A DNA stretch of 64,000 nucleotides from Blastobasis lacticolella (lineage: Eukaryota > Arthropoda > Insecta > Lepidoptera > Blastobasidae): NCBI GenBank assembly GCA_905147135.1, contig LR990051.1, forward strand, positions 14,909,115-14,973,114, in the 5' to 3' direction. Numbering within the stretch: the first letter of the stretch is position 1; each line of letters begins with the position of its first letter. Positions 11,287-59,911 of this stretch are shown piece by piece. Below the pieces are notes generated by a model. That model worked only from the letters and a program-made list of their open reading frames with translations. It was not told the DNA's origin and searched no databases. A program made the position numbers and the translations under genes.

Positions 11287-14200
11287 TATTTATTTATTAT
11301 TTATTTATTTTAAAATTAATAACATAGAACTAAAAAAAGACATCCCACTACGTAGAACGTTACTGTAAACACTTTCCAATATTTAAACTAGAGTAAAACA
11401 AATTCAACTTGGTTTGCTACCAGGCTTCATAGTACTAACATGTAAATAATCCGAGTTTGTATTCATCGTCTAATACCGCTGTTAGAGGGCTTCATGCGAT
11501 TAAAATTTTAATGTAGGGAAAGCCCTCTTTCACTCAAGTATCGTGCACAGGTGTGATTTAACGTTAGAAAGTTAATGTGATCACATTCAGCGACGTATAA
11601 CCTACCTATTGAATACTGTAATGGTCCTACGACGTGGTTTTTACAAGCTTTTTAGGGCAATGCGCTATAGAACATTTATAATATGCCTGTACACGTTAAC
11701 CCAATCGATGTTTATTCGTGTTGCTGTTATCTTTAGGCGGCGCTAAACAGTTTCCATCAGGCCCGCTTGCCTGTTGGCCTACCATGTAACCTTATATATA
11801 GTTGTCTTGATTTACAGAGATTTTCCCTGGTGTGAATTTAGGTACTCGACCATGTTTCACAATCGAACGCAACGAGAACTAACCACATTTAATTTCAGGA
11901 ATACCGGGAAACGGTTAATTCCTTCGATCTAATAAATCTTCAAATCAAAATCCGCCATCTCCATCCCACACAGCCCCCTGTATCACAGCCTAATAGCCTA
12001 ACAGCGGATATAGGAGACACTGAGTCTGTTATGTCTAGGTCTTGTACGCATGTGTCGTGTCGGTATACGTCCGACGGTCCGGAATGCGAGCCGAGTGCCC
12101 AAGTTTAATTGTGTCTCCGGCCTTCCCAACTCCTAACTACGTCAACGCGTCCGGTTTACGACAAGCCGAGGTTAATCCGCTAGCGTCCGCAATATAACTT
12201 CTATTTTTATCCAAATTGACAACCCCGGAATTGGTACAACTTTTGGGGGACGTTACACAGTGACAACGCTTGCGGTGACAGATGTGCGGATGCCGGCCGA
12301 GTCTTGAATATAACTAGGCATAGGTACAGATAGATTCACAATGAACGAACCCCCCTGTTAAGGGTTTTTTTGTAAGGGTTTGGATTTAAATTGAAATATA
12401 ACAAAGAAAATACTTTAATTTCAGTGAAACCAGCGTAGTATACCCAAAGAAAGTAATCTAATGTGGTTAGATCACACGATATCGGTGGCCAAAGTGAAAT
12501 TATTCGGTAATGTTCCTTGAAGACCTTTGGAAGAATGAACACGCTGCGACAAATATTCTGTTTTTAAACGGATGATCGCGAAGTAAGCAAACTACAGATC
12601 GCAAACATACACAAAACCACAATGGTGTCTAATTCCAAAATCCATCACAATAAGGATTTTGAAGCGCGCGCTCTATCAGCGGCTGGCGACAGTAGGCCTC
12701 CGCCCCGGTCCCGAGGGGCGTTAATTCTGGCGAACCCGCCGCGGCACAATATAAGTGTGATTTCTGTCGGTCCGTCATAACGCCCGCCGGGGTTTAGCCT
12801 GTTCGTTGCCCGAAATGAGTAATGACTTTGGGAAATTGGGTTCCCTAATAACTTCTTACAGAGTTTTCAGTTTGATATTCCCACCAAATAAGGATGGACG
12901 ACCCTTGATGCGCGGCAACTCCAGAAGTTGCTGCCGCGTTCGCTCCCACACTTTGTTGTGATTTAAAGGCCTTTTATGATCCCCCGTTTTGCTTAGCTGT
13001 TCGGTGTAATTTACTGGCTTAAATGAACTCGATTTTAATGGCGGTGTATACCGCGGAACGGGAGTGGCTGCCGTAATAAACTTTGTTCGTAATAGCTTAT
13101 CCGCCAGTTATTACAATGAGATGCGGTACCTGACGCTGGTGGTGACATGGAGTGGTTTATGTCTGGCATAATATGTTTGAAGTATACAACATTTTCAATG
13201 TAATATGTAGATTTTGTTAAGTATTAGATGTTTGGTGGTATAATGTAGTGTCAGCTGAGTACGCAATACACTTAGCCCGGCTTGCACCATATTCATAAAC
13301 ATAGGTATTTAAAAATGACGTGTAATGCCATTTCGTATAAAGTTTTTGTATTCAACTTATGCTTAAATGTGGTTAAGAATTTGGTGCAAGCTGCACTTAA
13401 TCTTTAACACTACCTTTGCGGACGTGCGTAGACGGCGGTACACATTCACCATCAGGTGACCCGCTAGCGCGTGTTCATCTTTCTTTTATAAAAATAAACC
13501 TTCAATCTCTATCTCCACCCAATCAATCTCTAAACCAAAGCTTCAAGGATAAGCAAACACATGTGCTCTACCAATAGAAAGCTTTCTCAGTTATTACACA
13601 GGAACGGCCAAGAAGTTAGTGCACCATTTTAGTAGACGATTTTACACGATTTAGTAGACGGGTGCACTTAATTATATAAGTTATTCTTTCAGCAAACGTC
13701 TGCACTGGCGTCAAGTATATAGTGTAGGGTTTCTTCCTTGTAGAATTTTCAAGAACGTTTTGATTATGTTATGTTTCTACTTTGATTGTCGGACCATAAT
13801 CGCTATGGGATTTAATTTCGATTCCGCGAACTCAGGATCATGTTATCTGAATCGACGCTAAAACTCTCTTAAATATTTTAGATTCAGATTACAAACGTAA
13901 GGGTTCCAAAATATTTGATACGCAAAATGTGGAAATCATCTATACTTAGGAACATAACATTTTATGTTTCAATCCGGGTGGTCATTCCTATCGAATTTAA
14001 TCTAAAATTAATTAACTCGGCCAGCTTTCTGGGGACATTTCCGCATACAAGGGACTTGGGGCAAATTTTTACCTATATAAGTAATTTTAAGGTTTTTATT
14101 TATAGGTAGTTTTAGTGTGTAATTATATATTGTTTTTTATCTGATTATAGCTTAATTTAGATGTTCTTTTGATTGTTCTTTGACATTTAGATTGAGTTTT

Positions 14201-14649
14201 GTTAATACCTGAGTTGTTTCAATTAAAACATTTCACGAATTATAAATAGCGAATCAGTTTAGTGTATAATTGGTCAGCGAAATAAAGGATGACGGTTAAT
14301 AGATTTTATTACGCCCAAATAAATTAATAAGGGTACGTATTTCGGACTTAATTGGCACACTAAATAATCCATGGCCCATCACTACATTGCACACGATGAA
14401 TGCAATTTCCAAATTAAAATTCATCATAAATCGATGAGCAGCGCACGGCCGGCAACATCGATAATTACCGCGTTAATCAACTTACAATCCGTGGCAGTTG
14501 GCAAACCGAGCCTTTGCCATCGCAAAATTACGACCTCATTGCAAAACGAAAGTATTTGTTCTACGTTTGAAATAGAAACGTCTTTTTTATAATCAATATT
14601 TATTGGGATCTTTTATATAAAATTGTACATGGCACCGTTTCTGTATATA
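11287..14649. other. non-coding stretch
   Basis: Only small repeat pieces and a GC-richer patch near 12660-12800 are visible. No supported exon; the missing 5' exons of the ADAM10-like gene were looked for here without success. Confidence 0.45.
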
Positions 14650-15005
14650 CTCGTATTATCCATTCTATCTATATACAAAACAAAGTCACTTCCCGCCGTC
14701 TGTATCTATATACGCTTGGATCTTTTAAACTATACAACGGAATTCAATGCGGTTTTTCACAATAGAGTGATTCAAGGATGGTTTATAAGCAAGAAAAAAA
14801 GGGTAGCTAGGTGTACGCGAACTAAATCGCGCCGGGTCCCCTAGTTTTTTATTGTTATAGTATGAAACAAAGTCGCTGCCCGCCGTCTGTTAAACTACGC
14901 AACGATTTTCGAGTGATTCAAGAAGAAGGTTTATAGGTAAGAAAAAAAGCGTAGCTAGAGGTAAAGTAGTGGCGCCGAGTCCACGAGTCCCCAAGCCCGA
15001 AACGA
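14650..15005 (-). repeat. dispersed repeat G, two reverse copies
   Basis: AAAGTCACTTCCCGCCGTCT...AAGGATGGTTTATAAGCAAG (14.65-14.84 kb) and AAAGTCGCTGCCCGCCGTCT...AAGAAGGTTTATAGGTAAGA (14.86-15.0 kb). Both are inverted relative to the three forward copies that follow. Confidence 0.7.
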
Positions 15006-15339
15006 GAACACGAAAGTGCAGACGAAAGTTATTAATCACCTCTTCTCCCCGCTCCTTCGGTGTACTCCCGAAATAATACGAATTACACTATATTAGCCAC
15101 AGAGCCCCTAAAAGAGCACTCTAGTAAACAGGCTTATAGCGGGAATCGACGCAAGTTTCTCCGTAACGAGGTTAGAGCGGCGGACGTCTGTCGGGCCCGC
15201 TAACCGGATTACGCGGCCGGTTGGACCCCGGCCGATATTACGCCGCGGATTATCCCTAATTGGGCAATAGTGACGTATTTGCGACATTAACATTGTAAAT
15301 GACGTGAGTCGATGAAAGGTAGTCTTTGGGCGGGTGGCC

Positions 15340-16335
15340 TAATAGATTTGGGCTTATTAGTTACTAGTGGTCACGGTATTTTCTTGCTTATAAACCGACC
15401 CACACCGGACCCGGGCCCGGCGCGACTTAGTTCGCGTCCTCCTACGTTACCCGTTCCTACTCATATTTTCTTGCCTATAAACCTTCCTCTTGAATCACTC
15501 TATCCATTATTGGAAACCGCATTAATATCCGTTGCGTAGTGTAAAATATCTAAGCGTACTTAGATGCACACATTAACATTGTAAATGACATGAGACGATG
15601 AATCCGATGAGCGCCCGACGCCTAATAGATTTGGCTTTGAAGTTACTGGTGGTGCCGGTATTTTCTAGTTTATAAACACTCTATCTATTGTTAAAAAGCG
15701 CATTAAAATCCGTTGCGTAGTTTAAAAAATCTAAGCGTACATAAAATTAATAATTATCTTTTGGCGTTATGTTCCGGTTGTGCTGAGCACGAGGGCCCGG
15801 GGTCCGCCTTGACCATAATCCAGAATTTGGCGACCAGGTAATTACAATGAAGCTACTATCATCTGACCTCCATTACCCTGCTACCAGGGGAAATTGACCA
15901 GATTGGATCATGGTTACAAATTCAGTTGCCTGAATTTGCAGGTTTCATCACGATGTTTTCCCTCACCGTAAGAGCATCGGTTAGAATTAAGCTAAAATAC
16001 ATAACTCAGAAAAGAGTCATTGATACATGGCCGCAGCGGGATTCGAACCCAGTACCTCTCGCTTACGAGTCTTGTACCCTAACCGCTCGGCCACCGATGC
16101 TCTATTTAAGCGTACATAGATACAATAGATTTGGGATTATTAGTTACTAGACTCGGTGCGACTTCGTTCTTTACCCTTACCTACTCTTTTTTTCTTGCTT
16201 ATAAACCTTCCCCTTGAATTACGCTGTCTATTGTTAAAAACTGAATAATCGTTTAAAAGATCTAAGTGTACATACATAGATATATAGGGACAGACGGCGG
16301 GAAGCGACTTTGTTTTTTACTATGTATAGATGACA
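15340..16335 (+). repeat. dispersed repeat G, three forward copies, with a SINE nested between
   Basis: Each copy starts near AATAGATTTGGGCTTATTAG (15342, 15627, 16126) and ends AAATCCGTTGCGTAGT or TAAAAGATCTAAG. The third copy keeps the end GGGAAGCGACTTTGTTTTTT. A family A SINE occupies 15757-16102 between copies 2 and 3. Confidence 0.7.
15757..16102 (-). mobile_element. full-length SINE, family A, nested in an older repeat
   Basis: Tail GGCGTTATGTTCCGGTTGTG, head GGATTCGAACCCAGTACCTC and CCTAACCGCTCGGCCACCG. It lies between two pieces of another dispersed repeat (TCTAAGCGTACATA on the left, TTTAAGCGTACATAGATAC on the right), with the flanking words repeated. Confidence 0.87.
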
Positions 16336-17599
16336 TGGATGATGGGATTGGGGTGGTGGTGACCACACTTGCAATTCTCCTATTCACATCAAACGCCTCG
16401 CTATCACGTTTATAAGGTGAACAGGGCAAAGAGGGGAACCTGGGCATTCTAAGTCAAGTATGAAAAGCACTATCTGGGTAGCTATACCATCGTCCGCATC
16501 GTCACTTATCACCAGGTGAGATGGCGGACAAATACTTGCCTTTGGGTAATACTTATATAAAAAAAGTTTATCAAACGTTGTCATATCGCATTTTGCTTTT
16601 TTATATTTAGGTTTTAAGTATTTCAATTCGAAACTCTAGAAGCTTGCGAATATGAAAGCTTTGTGAGCTTCATTTAGAAGGATTATCGTATTTCTCGAGT
16701 ACAAAAGCTCCAATGACACTCTGAAATAGTGGAGCTTCCTATTAGTGGAATCGCTTTTAGTTTGAGGTTTAAATATCGAATAATAAAAATGCATGTTCCA
16801 ATTCCAATCCAATATAACTTTATACAGGTTGAATAAATTCTGATCGGCTTGTACGTTTAAAGCCCAAACATAAAATACCGACCGATATCCCGACCGATAT
16901 ACGATAAAAAGTGAATAACGACCAATGTCGCTATCGAAAAAGTTAGGACCACGTTAGAGCGGACATTCTACGTAGTGGGCTAATTATGAAATAACGGCAC
17001 CGGGTTCAAGTGCTAGCATTAAAATTCAGAGCAACGCTGTAATAAGTTATAAATCAGGCGGGTAACTCTGATATACTGGCACCGCATGACCACTTTATGT
17101 ATCTAGTTGGAAACTTTCGAAGCGCGGGCGCATAGGATGGCGCCAACGGTTACCAACGCGGAAATAACTCACTGTTACCTACGCGTACCTGGTAGCAAAG
17201 GCGGGATAATTTCAGCTAATTCTTCACAATGTTTATTGCGTTTCGGAACGATTATCGTTGCAGAAACAAGCGTTCGCTAAAAGCTTTTGGGTGCTAATGT
17301 CGTTAGGCGGCAATATTTATAGTGATTTTGAAATATTTAGCGCGCAGTTTATTGCTTCGTTTTTATGACAAACTTTATTGTCCATTTCAATTCTTGAAAC
17401 TCGGTTCAACTTTGTATGTTTATTATTTTACGTGAATACTTACTTAGGTGAGATTTTGATACTTAATTTCATTTTCAGAGTTGTTTTATCTTGACTCTCG
17501 TTGCGTCTTAATAATAGTAAAAGAAAAGTTTTGCTTACTTGATGTTTAAACCAAACCAATTACCCGACTTTCCCTCATTAAGTACGTGCTTATGAGGGC

Positions 17600-17860
17600 T
17601 GTGCCTGATATTATTGCCTAGAGAGGCACACCGTCCGGCGGTCCACCCGATGGAAAGCGGCCACCGTTGTCCATGACACATGACCGATGTCAGCGACCGG
17701 CCTTTGAGACACCTACCTAGACAAGCCTGCATGACAAGGCTCCAGATGGATGCTGACTGTGGCAAGCCGAGGATAGCGTGCAGTGACGCACATTAGGGGT
17801 GAACTACGTCCAGCAGTGGACTAGTATAGGCTAATAATGATGATTATTATGATGACCTAT
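17600..17860 (+). mobile_element. LINE 3' end with GAT-rich tail
   Basis: GATGGATGCTGACTGTGGCA, GACGCACATTAGGGGTGAAC, GTCCAGCAGTGGACTAGTAT, then AGGCTAATAATGATGATTAT. This order is the usual C-terminal codons and 3' tail of a common lepidopteran non-LTR element. It ends 39 bp before an ADAM10 exon. Confidence 0.65.
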
Positions 17861-17898
17861 GTGGTTAGTGAATAACGTATCTCTCGTATCCTTCGCAG

Positions 17899-54706
<36,808 letters not shown>

Positions 54707-55135
54707 CGTCGACGGGCGCCTCGGTAGTCGAGTGAACAGTGACGGTGACTTACGAACGAGAAATCGATGTGTATATTATGTAGGTACCTAAGTGTAACTG
54801 CCGGCTGGTGTAAATATTGAGTAATTTGCTTTATTAGTATGTAACGTAACCTGCCACTGAAACAGACCATTTCTCAGTTTGTCAATTTAATTTTAAGAGT
54901 ACAATTAAGTACATAGCGTCGATGGAGTAATAATTATATTTTTATCGACATTGATTTAATTATCTAAATATTCTGTGTACATAATTTCAATTCGTATCGT
55001 CTATGATTGATAAGTACACACGGCAGCCGAGGCGGCGCCGCGCGCTGGTCATGGTCTAGTTTCACTGATCGATCTCTATAAATGAATCTCTATTTTTTCT
55101 ACAAGCTATGTATTGTACAAATTTTACTCACACCT

Positions 55136-55141
55136 ATTAAA
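55136..55141 (+). terminator. candidate poly(A) signal ATTAAA for the ADAM10-like gene
   Basis: ATTAAA lies 430 bp past the stop and is followed about 30-50 bp later by a T-rich stretch. A canonical AATAAA at 55483-55488, followed by a GT-rich stretch, is an alternative site, and another AATAAA lies at 55706. Sequence alone cannot choose between them. Confidence 0.4.
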
Positions 55142-55482
55142 GTGTTCAAGTAATATGAGTATTTCAGTTAGGTTTCTCTTTATATTTTTTATACTCTCAA
55201 TTCTTTTTTAGTTTAAATATTTGTCAATTAACAAGTCAATCTGTTGTAATAGATGTTGTATAAGTTTCGTACACTTACTACGTAAATACCTACCATAAAA
55301 AGATACAAAATTGTAAATAACTATAAGTAAGGTTCTGATCATTCTTATGGTTAGACATAGGATTCCAATACTTAAATTAAGAAATATTTGGCACTTTAAA
55401 AAATGTTTCGTATTTTTTTTTCCATAAAATTCAGGCAACCTACTAGCTGCTAGTAACTAGCATATTATTTTAAGAAGATACC

Positions 55483-55488
55483 AATAAA
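55483..55488 (+). terminator. candidate poly(A) signal AATAAA
   Basis: A canonical hexamer about 780 bp past the ADAM10-like stop, followed within 30 bp by GGAGCTGTGGTGGTGAG, a plausible GU-rich downstream element. Confidence 0.4.
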
Positions 55489-56347
55489 TTGACCATCATT
55501 ATGGAGCTGTGGTGGTGAGTATGCCAAAAGTAGCGAATAGTCCGGTTGTGATATTATAATTTCAAACTGTCAGGAATCCTATATAGAACCAAAAGATAAT
55601 TCCAAACAATAATTATAATTAACTTATGTCGAACAAGATACTGATTTTATTATTAAGAATATTTTTCTATAAAACATTGAATTTAACACGAACTAACGGA
55701 CATTTAATAAAATTTAAAAAAGTAAGTATATAATCTAAGCAAAGTCATGGCTGTAACTTCCGTTTTTATTTCGAAGTTTGCTCTGCGATATCTGACATTG
55801 GAAACCTAACCTGAGGCGGTGCTTCCTTAGCGATGATTGAACTTAACGAATTATTTGTAAGATGCCATGCCAATTTCAGTCTTAAGGCAGCGAGATACGT
55901 CCTATTTCCCTAAACTCTAGCAGAGATCAATAACAGGGGTTGTAGAATAGCGAAGGTTTCCTCTCTCAGATATAAACCTAAGAATGTGTTCCAGAATAGG
56001 GAGGCGTCGCCACGCGGCGTCTATGAGCTTTGTGGTAGGGAGGTAAGGGTATAAAGTAAATGCTATTTGTATTAATCTAAATAAAACTGATTTCTAAAAT
56101 GATACTAAAAGTATTGGAGATGTTACAAATTTGTATTTTTGAATCGGTTCTCGTATACAAGCTGTAACGTTCCATAAGAAAGGGGAAGTCGACTTCCATC
56201 TATCAATCAATCCTTGCACTTGCTAGACCAAAATGTAATTTTGAACTGAAAGTGTTGTGTCGTAACCCTTTCGCCTATATTACTCTAATAAACAACGTTA
56301 CAGCTTATATAGTGGGACCGAAGCGCAATCGTAGACTCGAGGGCCCT

Positions 56348-56484
56348 ATTTTTGAAACCGCTCACATCCACCCGAGCGCTCGCCTTTTATTGCTTGTCCT
56401 TTCTATATCTAACAACTTATCACGAGTGTGAAAGAGATAGGTAGCGAACTCGAGCGCTCGCGTGGATGCGAGGGGCTTCAAAAA
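56348..56484. mobile_element. palindromic MITE, solo relative of the hairpin family
   Basis: Inverted ends TTTTTGAAACCGCTCACATC and GATGCGAGGGGCTTCAAAAA, with GAGCGCTCG on both sides and TGAAAGAGATAGGTAGCGAA in the right arm. About 137 bp. It lies between the two genes. Confidence 0.75.
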
Positions 56485-57850
56485 GGGGAGCCTCGGACTT
56501 TGCCAAGAGGTCTCAAAGCCTGCATGCAATATTCGCGTCTAAGTAATGTTGATCAGTTCCGACTCTCATCGAGCTAATTATTTCAAGCCGTAGGAACTAT
56601 ATTCTTCCTTGCGTAATAAAGTTTTAAGTGTGTGTTATTTGTGAATTTCAAAAAGATAATACTTAAATGTGATTAGATCCTATGGAACTATTTGATGGTT
56701 TTATAGTTATTAGTGAAATATTACGTAATAGTAGAGTTTCCAAAGTTATATTCAATGTTCTTGAAATTGCCGTTTAAGTATATTACTTACTTTATTTTAC
56801 TGTTTAAGTGAAACTGGTTTATTTTAGAAAGTACACATTTGACCAGTCTTGCTGTATTTGTTCCAAGTGCCTTATGAACAAATCGTTACATTCCTATTTT
56901 ACATTCCAAACATGTTTGCGTACCTGAAAAAGAAAAAAGTGGATATGATTTCCTACTAAATTTATCAGACCGAAAAGATTTTGAATATTTTAAATAAGAA
57001 GCTTACCTTTATTTTAAAATGTTTAGGCATTCATGAATGTTAATAATATGCCTACTCATTAAAGTACTGTTGATATTAAACTAAGATCCATTTACTTCCT
57101 CTCCACCTATATTATTAACGTAGAAGGGCCAGCAGCCAAAGCGCTCTATTTGTTTTTCCTGTGCTGTATGTGACCGACAATTATGGTATTTTAATGAAAG
57201 TTTCGAAATCGGTTTAGTTTCAAAGATTTCCCCCTACGTACAAACATACAACATTTAAACTTTTCCTCTGTATCGTATTATTTCTCTGTATAGATAGACC
57301 CGCGGTACCGACAGAGGATGTCCTGCCCTATTACAACGTCACCACCAGGTCCAATTGTGAATCTTAAATTCTAAAGCACTCAGGGACAAAAACTGTATCA
57401 AAATTGGACTAGCTTTAAAAAAAATCATATCTACTTTTGTATGGCTTATAGCCTCTAGGTACGTAATTACGTTTACTACACAGCTACATACATTGAATAC
57501 TCATCTGCTTAATTAGATATGTATAGGTTTAAAGAAATGTATCTATGTATTAGAAGCTATAAAAACAATTCAGTACTTAATTATCTGTGATACATTACTT
57601 TTGTCACTACTTTATTTTCTTATAAAACTACTTACTTGTTATTAAATACAAATTTGTAATGCATTCATTTTCTAACACTTTATTCTTTCGTTTTCTGTAT
57701 TTAAAAAAATTAAACGAATCCAACAAAACTTGATTGTCGTGTTATTCTATCCACATGTTTGCCCTACTTCATTTTATTTATCTAACCAAACCTGACCGCT
57801 AGGAAAAAGCATTATTGTTTTGTATAATTCCATACCGTGAACCTACTCGG

Positions 57851-58383
57851 GAGCGTCAGTGGCGTAATGGCTAGCAAGAGGTACCGAGTTCGATACTTCG
57901 ATCACCAGTGCATATAGCAATGCCTTTTTCTGATACGAGTTGTATCAATGAGCAGTTATCCAATAGGTATCTAAAGCATTCTTAACCACTCACTAGATGG
58001 CGCCCTGACAATTTTGGTAATTGATAATCGCTTGAAATAGATTCTTAGCAAACACTGGGTACGTTGTATTGGATAATATTGTATTTGGAACATAGTGCCA
58101 ACTTCGATAAATATTTCTTTTTACACTTTGTTCAACCTTTAACAGTTTGTTTATATTAATAAACATTTTATTTTTATGTTTTGTATTAGTTGGCTGCCTG
58201 AAATCACTGCCACCATCATACAGATTATAAAAAAAATTACTAATATTGTAGGAGCGTCATCTATTGATGCTTTTTGAAACCAACTATCAATACCTACTGG
58301 AAAACTCCTCATTGTACCAATGCTCTTACGGAGGGAAAATATCGTGAGGAGACTGAATCCTGGTTTATGGTCAAGGCGGACCT
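57851..58383 (+). mobile_element. tRNA-derived SINE (family A), split by a MITE
   Basis: The head GAGCGTCAGTGGCGTAATGG with box B-like GAGTTCGATACTT covers 57851-57942. The body resumes at 58317-58383 with CCAATGCTCTTACGG and GGTCAAGGCGGACC. The MITE 57945-58314 lies in between. Confidence 0.75.
57945..58314 (+). mobile_element. MITE-like element, copy 2, inserted in a SINE
   Basis: Starts TCAATGAGCAGTTATCCAAT and ends GGAAAACTCCTCATTG, flanked by TA on both sides (57943-57944 and 58315-58316). The SINE sequence is interrupted at this point and resumes as CCAATGCTCTTACGG. No coding capacity. A TA target-site duplication is suggested, as in Tc1/mariner-type or related families; the family is unassigned. 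Confidence 0.8.
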
Positions 58384-59179
58384 CTTCGGCGGACCTCTTC
58401 GGCGGACACCCCTAAAATAAACCATTTATTATTATTATTATTATTTGTTAAGTGGGCTTTTCAAGGCTAAACGTCCTAGTATCACTGCGACCATTAAATA
58501 AACCATTACCCTGAACCTACCTACTCTAGGCCTGTCCTACAGTAGGACGTCCTAGATAGTGCTGGTTGGAGGCAGTGCTGAAGACCCTTTGATATTCAGA
58601 GGCCGAAGTCAAGGATCAGCGTGAGTCGTGTCAGTAAGCCAAAAGGTCTCGAATGGACTAGCGAAATGGTACTCATGTTTCGCGGCTTTGCGCCGGATCT
58701 CGCGCAAGTGTGGAAAGCCTCTGGGTTACTGGACCAGCGTAGTAAGTAAGTTGATCTAAAACTTACTTAATTACAAATTTAATTATTACCTACGTTATGT
58801 TGGCAGACCCGGTGACGATGGCCAGCGCTGTTGGTGACAACAAAATGACATTTCAAAATGTGGCGTAGGTACCTATTGTGGGGTACTTCCTTTTTGGCTA
58901 CTGGCTCCCGACGACGACGTGGTTCCGACTAGGTCAGATAGTTTGTGGCTTTTAGTTTTAAACTTTTTAACAAATATTTTGGACATAAAACACCAACATC
59001 TTTGGTCAGGCCAGATATAAAAGTGCCACAAACTCATCAAAGCAGCGATAGCGTTGCTGTTTCAGTGGCGACACTTAGTTAATGTTTTGGCCACCGGGTT
59101 AGTTAACTTGTGGCAATTTAAATATTTGATCTACCAATTTTATTTTTATTTTTATGATACTGACCTACCGGCCATACTT
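58384..59179. other. intergenic DNA upstream of BTB gene
   Basis: An (ATT)n run at 58427-58445 and a GC-richer stretch at 58520-58750 that looks like a worn repeat. No gene seen. Confidence 0.5.
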
Positions 59180-59345
59180 AGCGAGCGTCGAACTTAGCGG
59201 GGAGCCGGGCCGCGCACGCAGCGCTTCGGCGGTTCGCAACGGCGACGCGTCCGTGCCCCGTCTTTTCTGTATGTTTTAAAAAGTCGCGTCCGCGTCCCGT
59301 CCGCGACGTGTCTGCGTTTTACGTCTTTTCTGTGTGGCCGCTCGC
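59180..59345 (+). promoter_or_regulatory. GC/CpG-rich patch upstream of BTB gene, candidate promoter
   Basis: A CpG-dense stretch in AT-rich DNA about 380-540 bp before the BTB start, with a repeated CGTCTTTTCTGT (near 59260 and 59326). A possible untranslated first exon could end at the GTAAGT donor at 59545. No clear TATA box or initiator stands out, and a GC-rich MITE would look similar. Confidence 0.35.
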
Positions 59346-59676
59346 TTAGAATTTTGTTAGCAACCTCTAGCGTGGCAGCCTGTCAAAATTTTAAAAATAA
59401 AGATGGCAGTATAAAACTATTTGCTTAGACCAAACAAAACAAAAAAGCTAGAAAAAGGTACTTTATTTAAAAAAGGCGGGATTACCACGAATTCTACTAC
59501 AACACCTACAATTTTATCTACAACGGAGAATTATCTAAATTCGTGTAAGTAAACCTTTTCAAATGAATTTTATTCTTTTCTTTGATTCATAATTCAAAAC
59601 TGGTTGACATATATTTTCGTGATTCGTATGTTTTGCAACTATCACAATATAGTTCTGTCATTCCATGTATTTAGAC

Positions 59677-59723
59677 ATGTCCGTATGAAGATAGAAAAGT
59701 TGAGATTGAAGATCATTTCATGA
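59677..59723 (+). promoter_or_regulatory. two chained short upstream ORFs before the BTB gene start
   Basis: ATG TCC GTA TGA at 59677-59688 overlaps a second ORF, 59685-59723, by ATGA. The second ORF ends TCATGA and overlaps the first main-frame ATG at 59720, again through ATGA. The layout could throttle initiation at 59720 or favour 59741. It applies only if the transcript includes this leader. A TTTAG acceptor at 59671-59674 suggests that it does. Confidence 0.5.
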
Positions 59724-59911
59724 GAAATATTGATTCTGAGATGGCTCCGATACGATACAGTCTTCATTATGAAGACTATTCAGAGCATTTGATGTCCAGA
59801 TTCGGAAAATTATTGCAAATGCAATCGTTGGTTGATATGACACTTATGTGCAGCTCCCACACTCTTCGCGTCCATAAAGCTGTTTTAGCTGCAAGTAGTG
59901 CATATTTTCAG
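59720..59911 (+). CDS. BTB gene exon 1 (first coding), N-terminal half of BTB
   Basis: There are 64 codons ending SSAYFQ with donor GTAATT. Two in-frame Met codons are possible. The first (59720) has a weak context (TTTCATGAG). The second, eight codons in (59741, GAGATGGC), has G at -3 and G at +4, and starts MAPIRYSLHYEDY right before the BTB fold, so it may be the main start. Confidence 0.87.

Larger units (their letters stand above)
54707..57850 (+). other. 3' untranslated region and intergenic DNA
   Basis: AT-rich, with candidate poly(A) signals and one palindromic MITE (56348-56484). No further coding frame was recognised. Confidence 0.55.
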
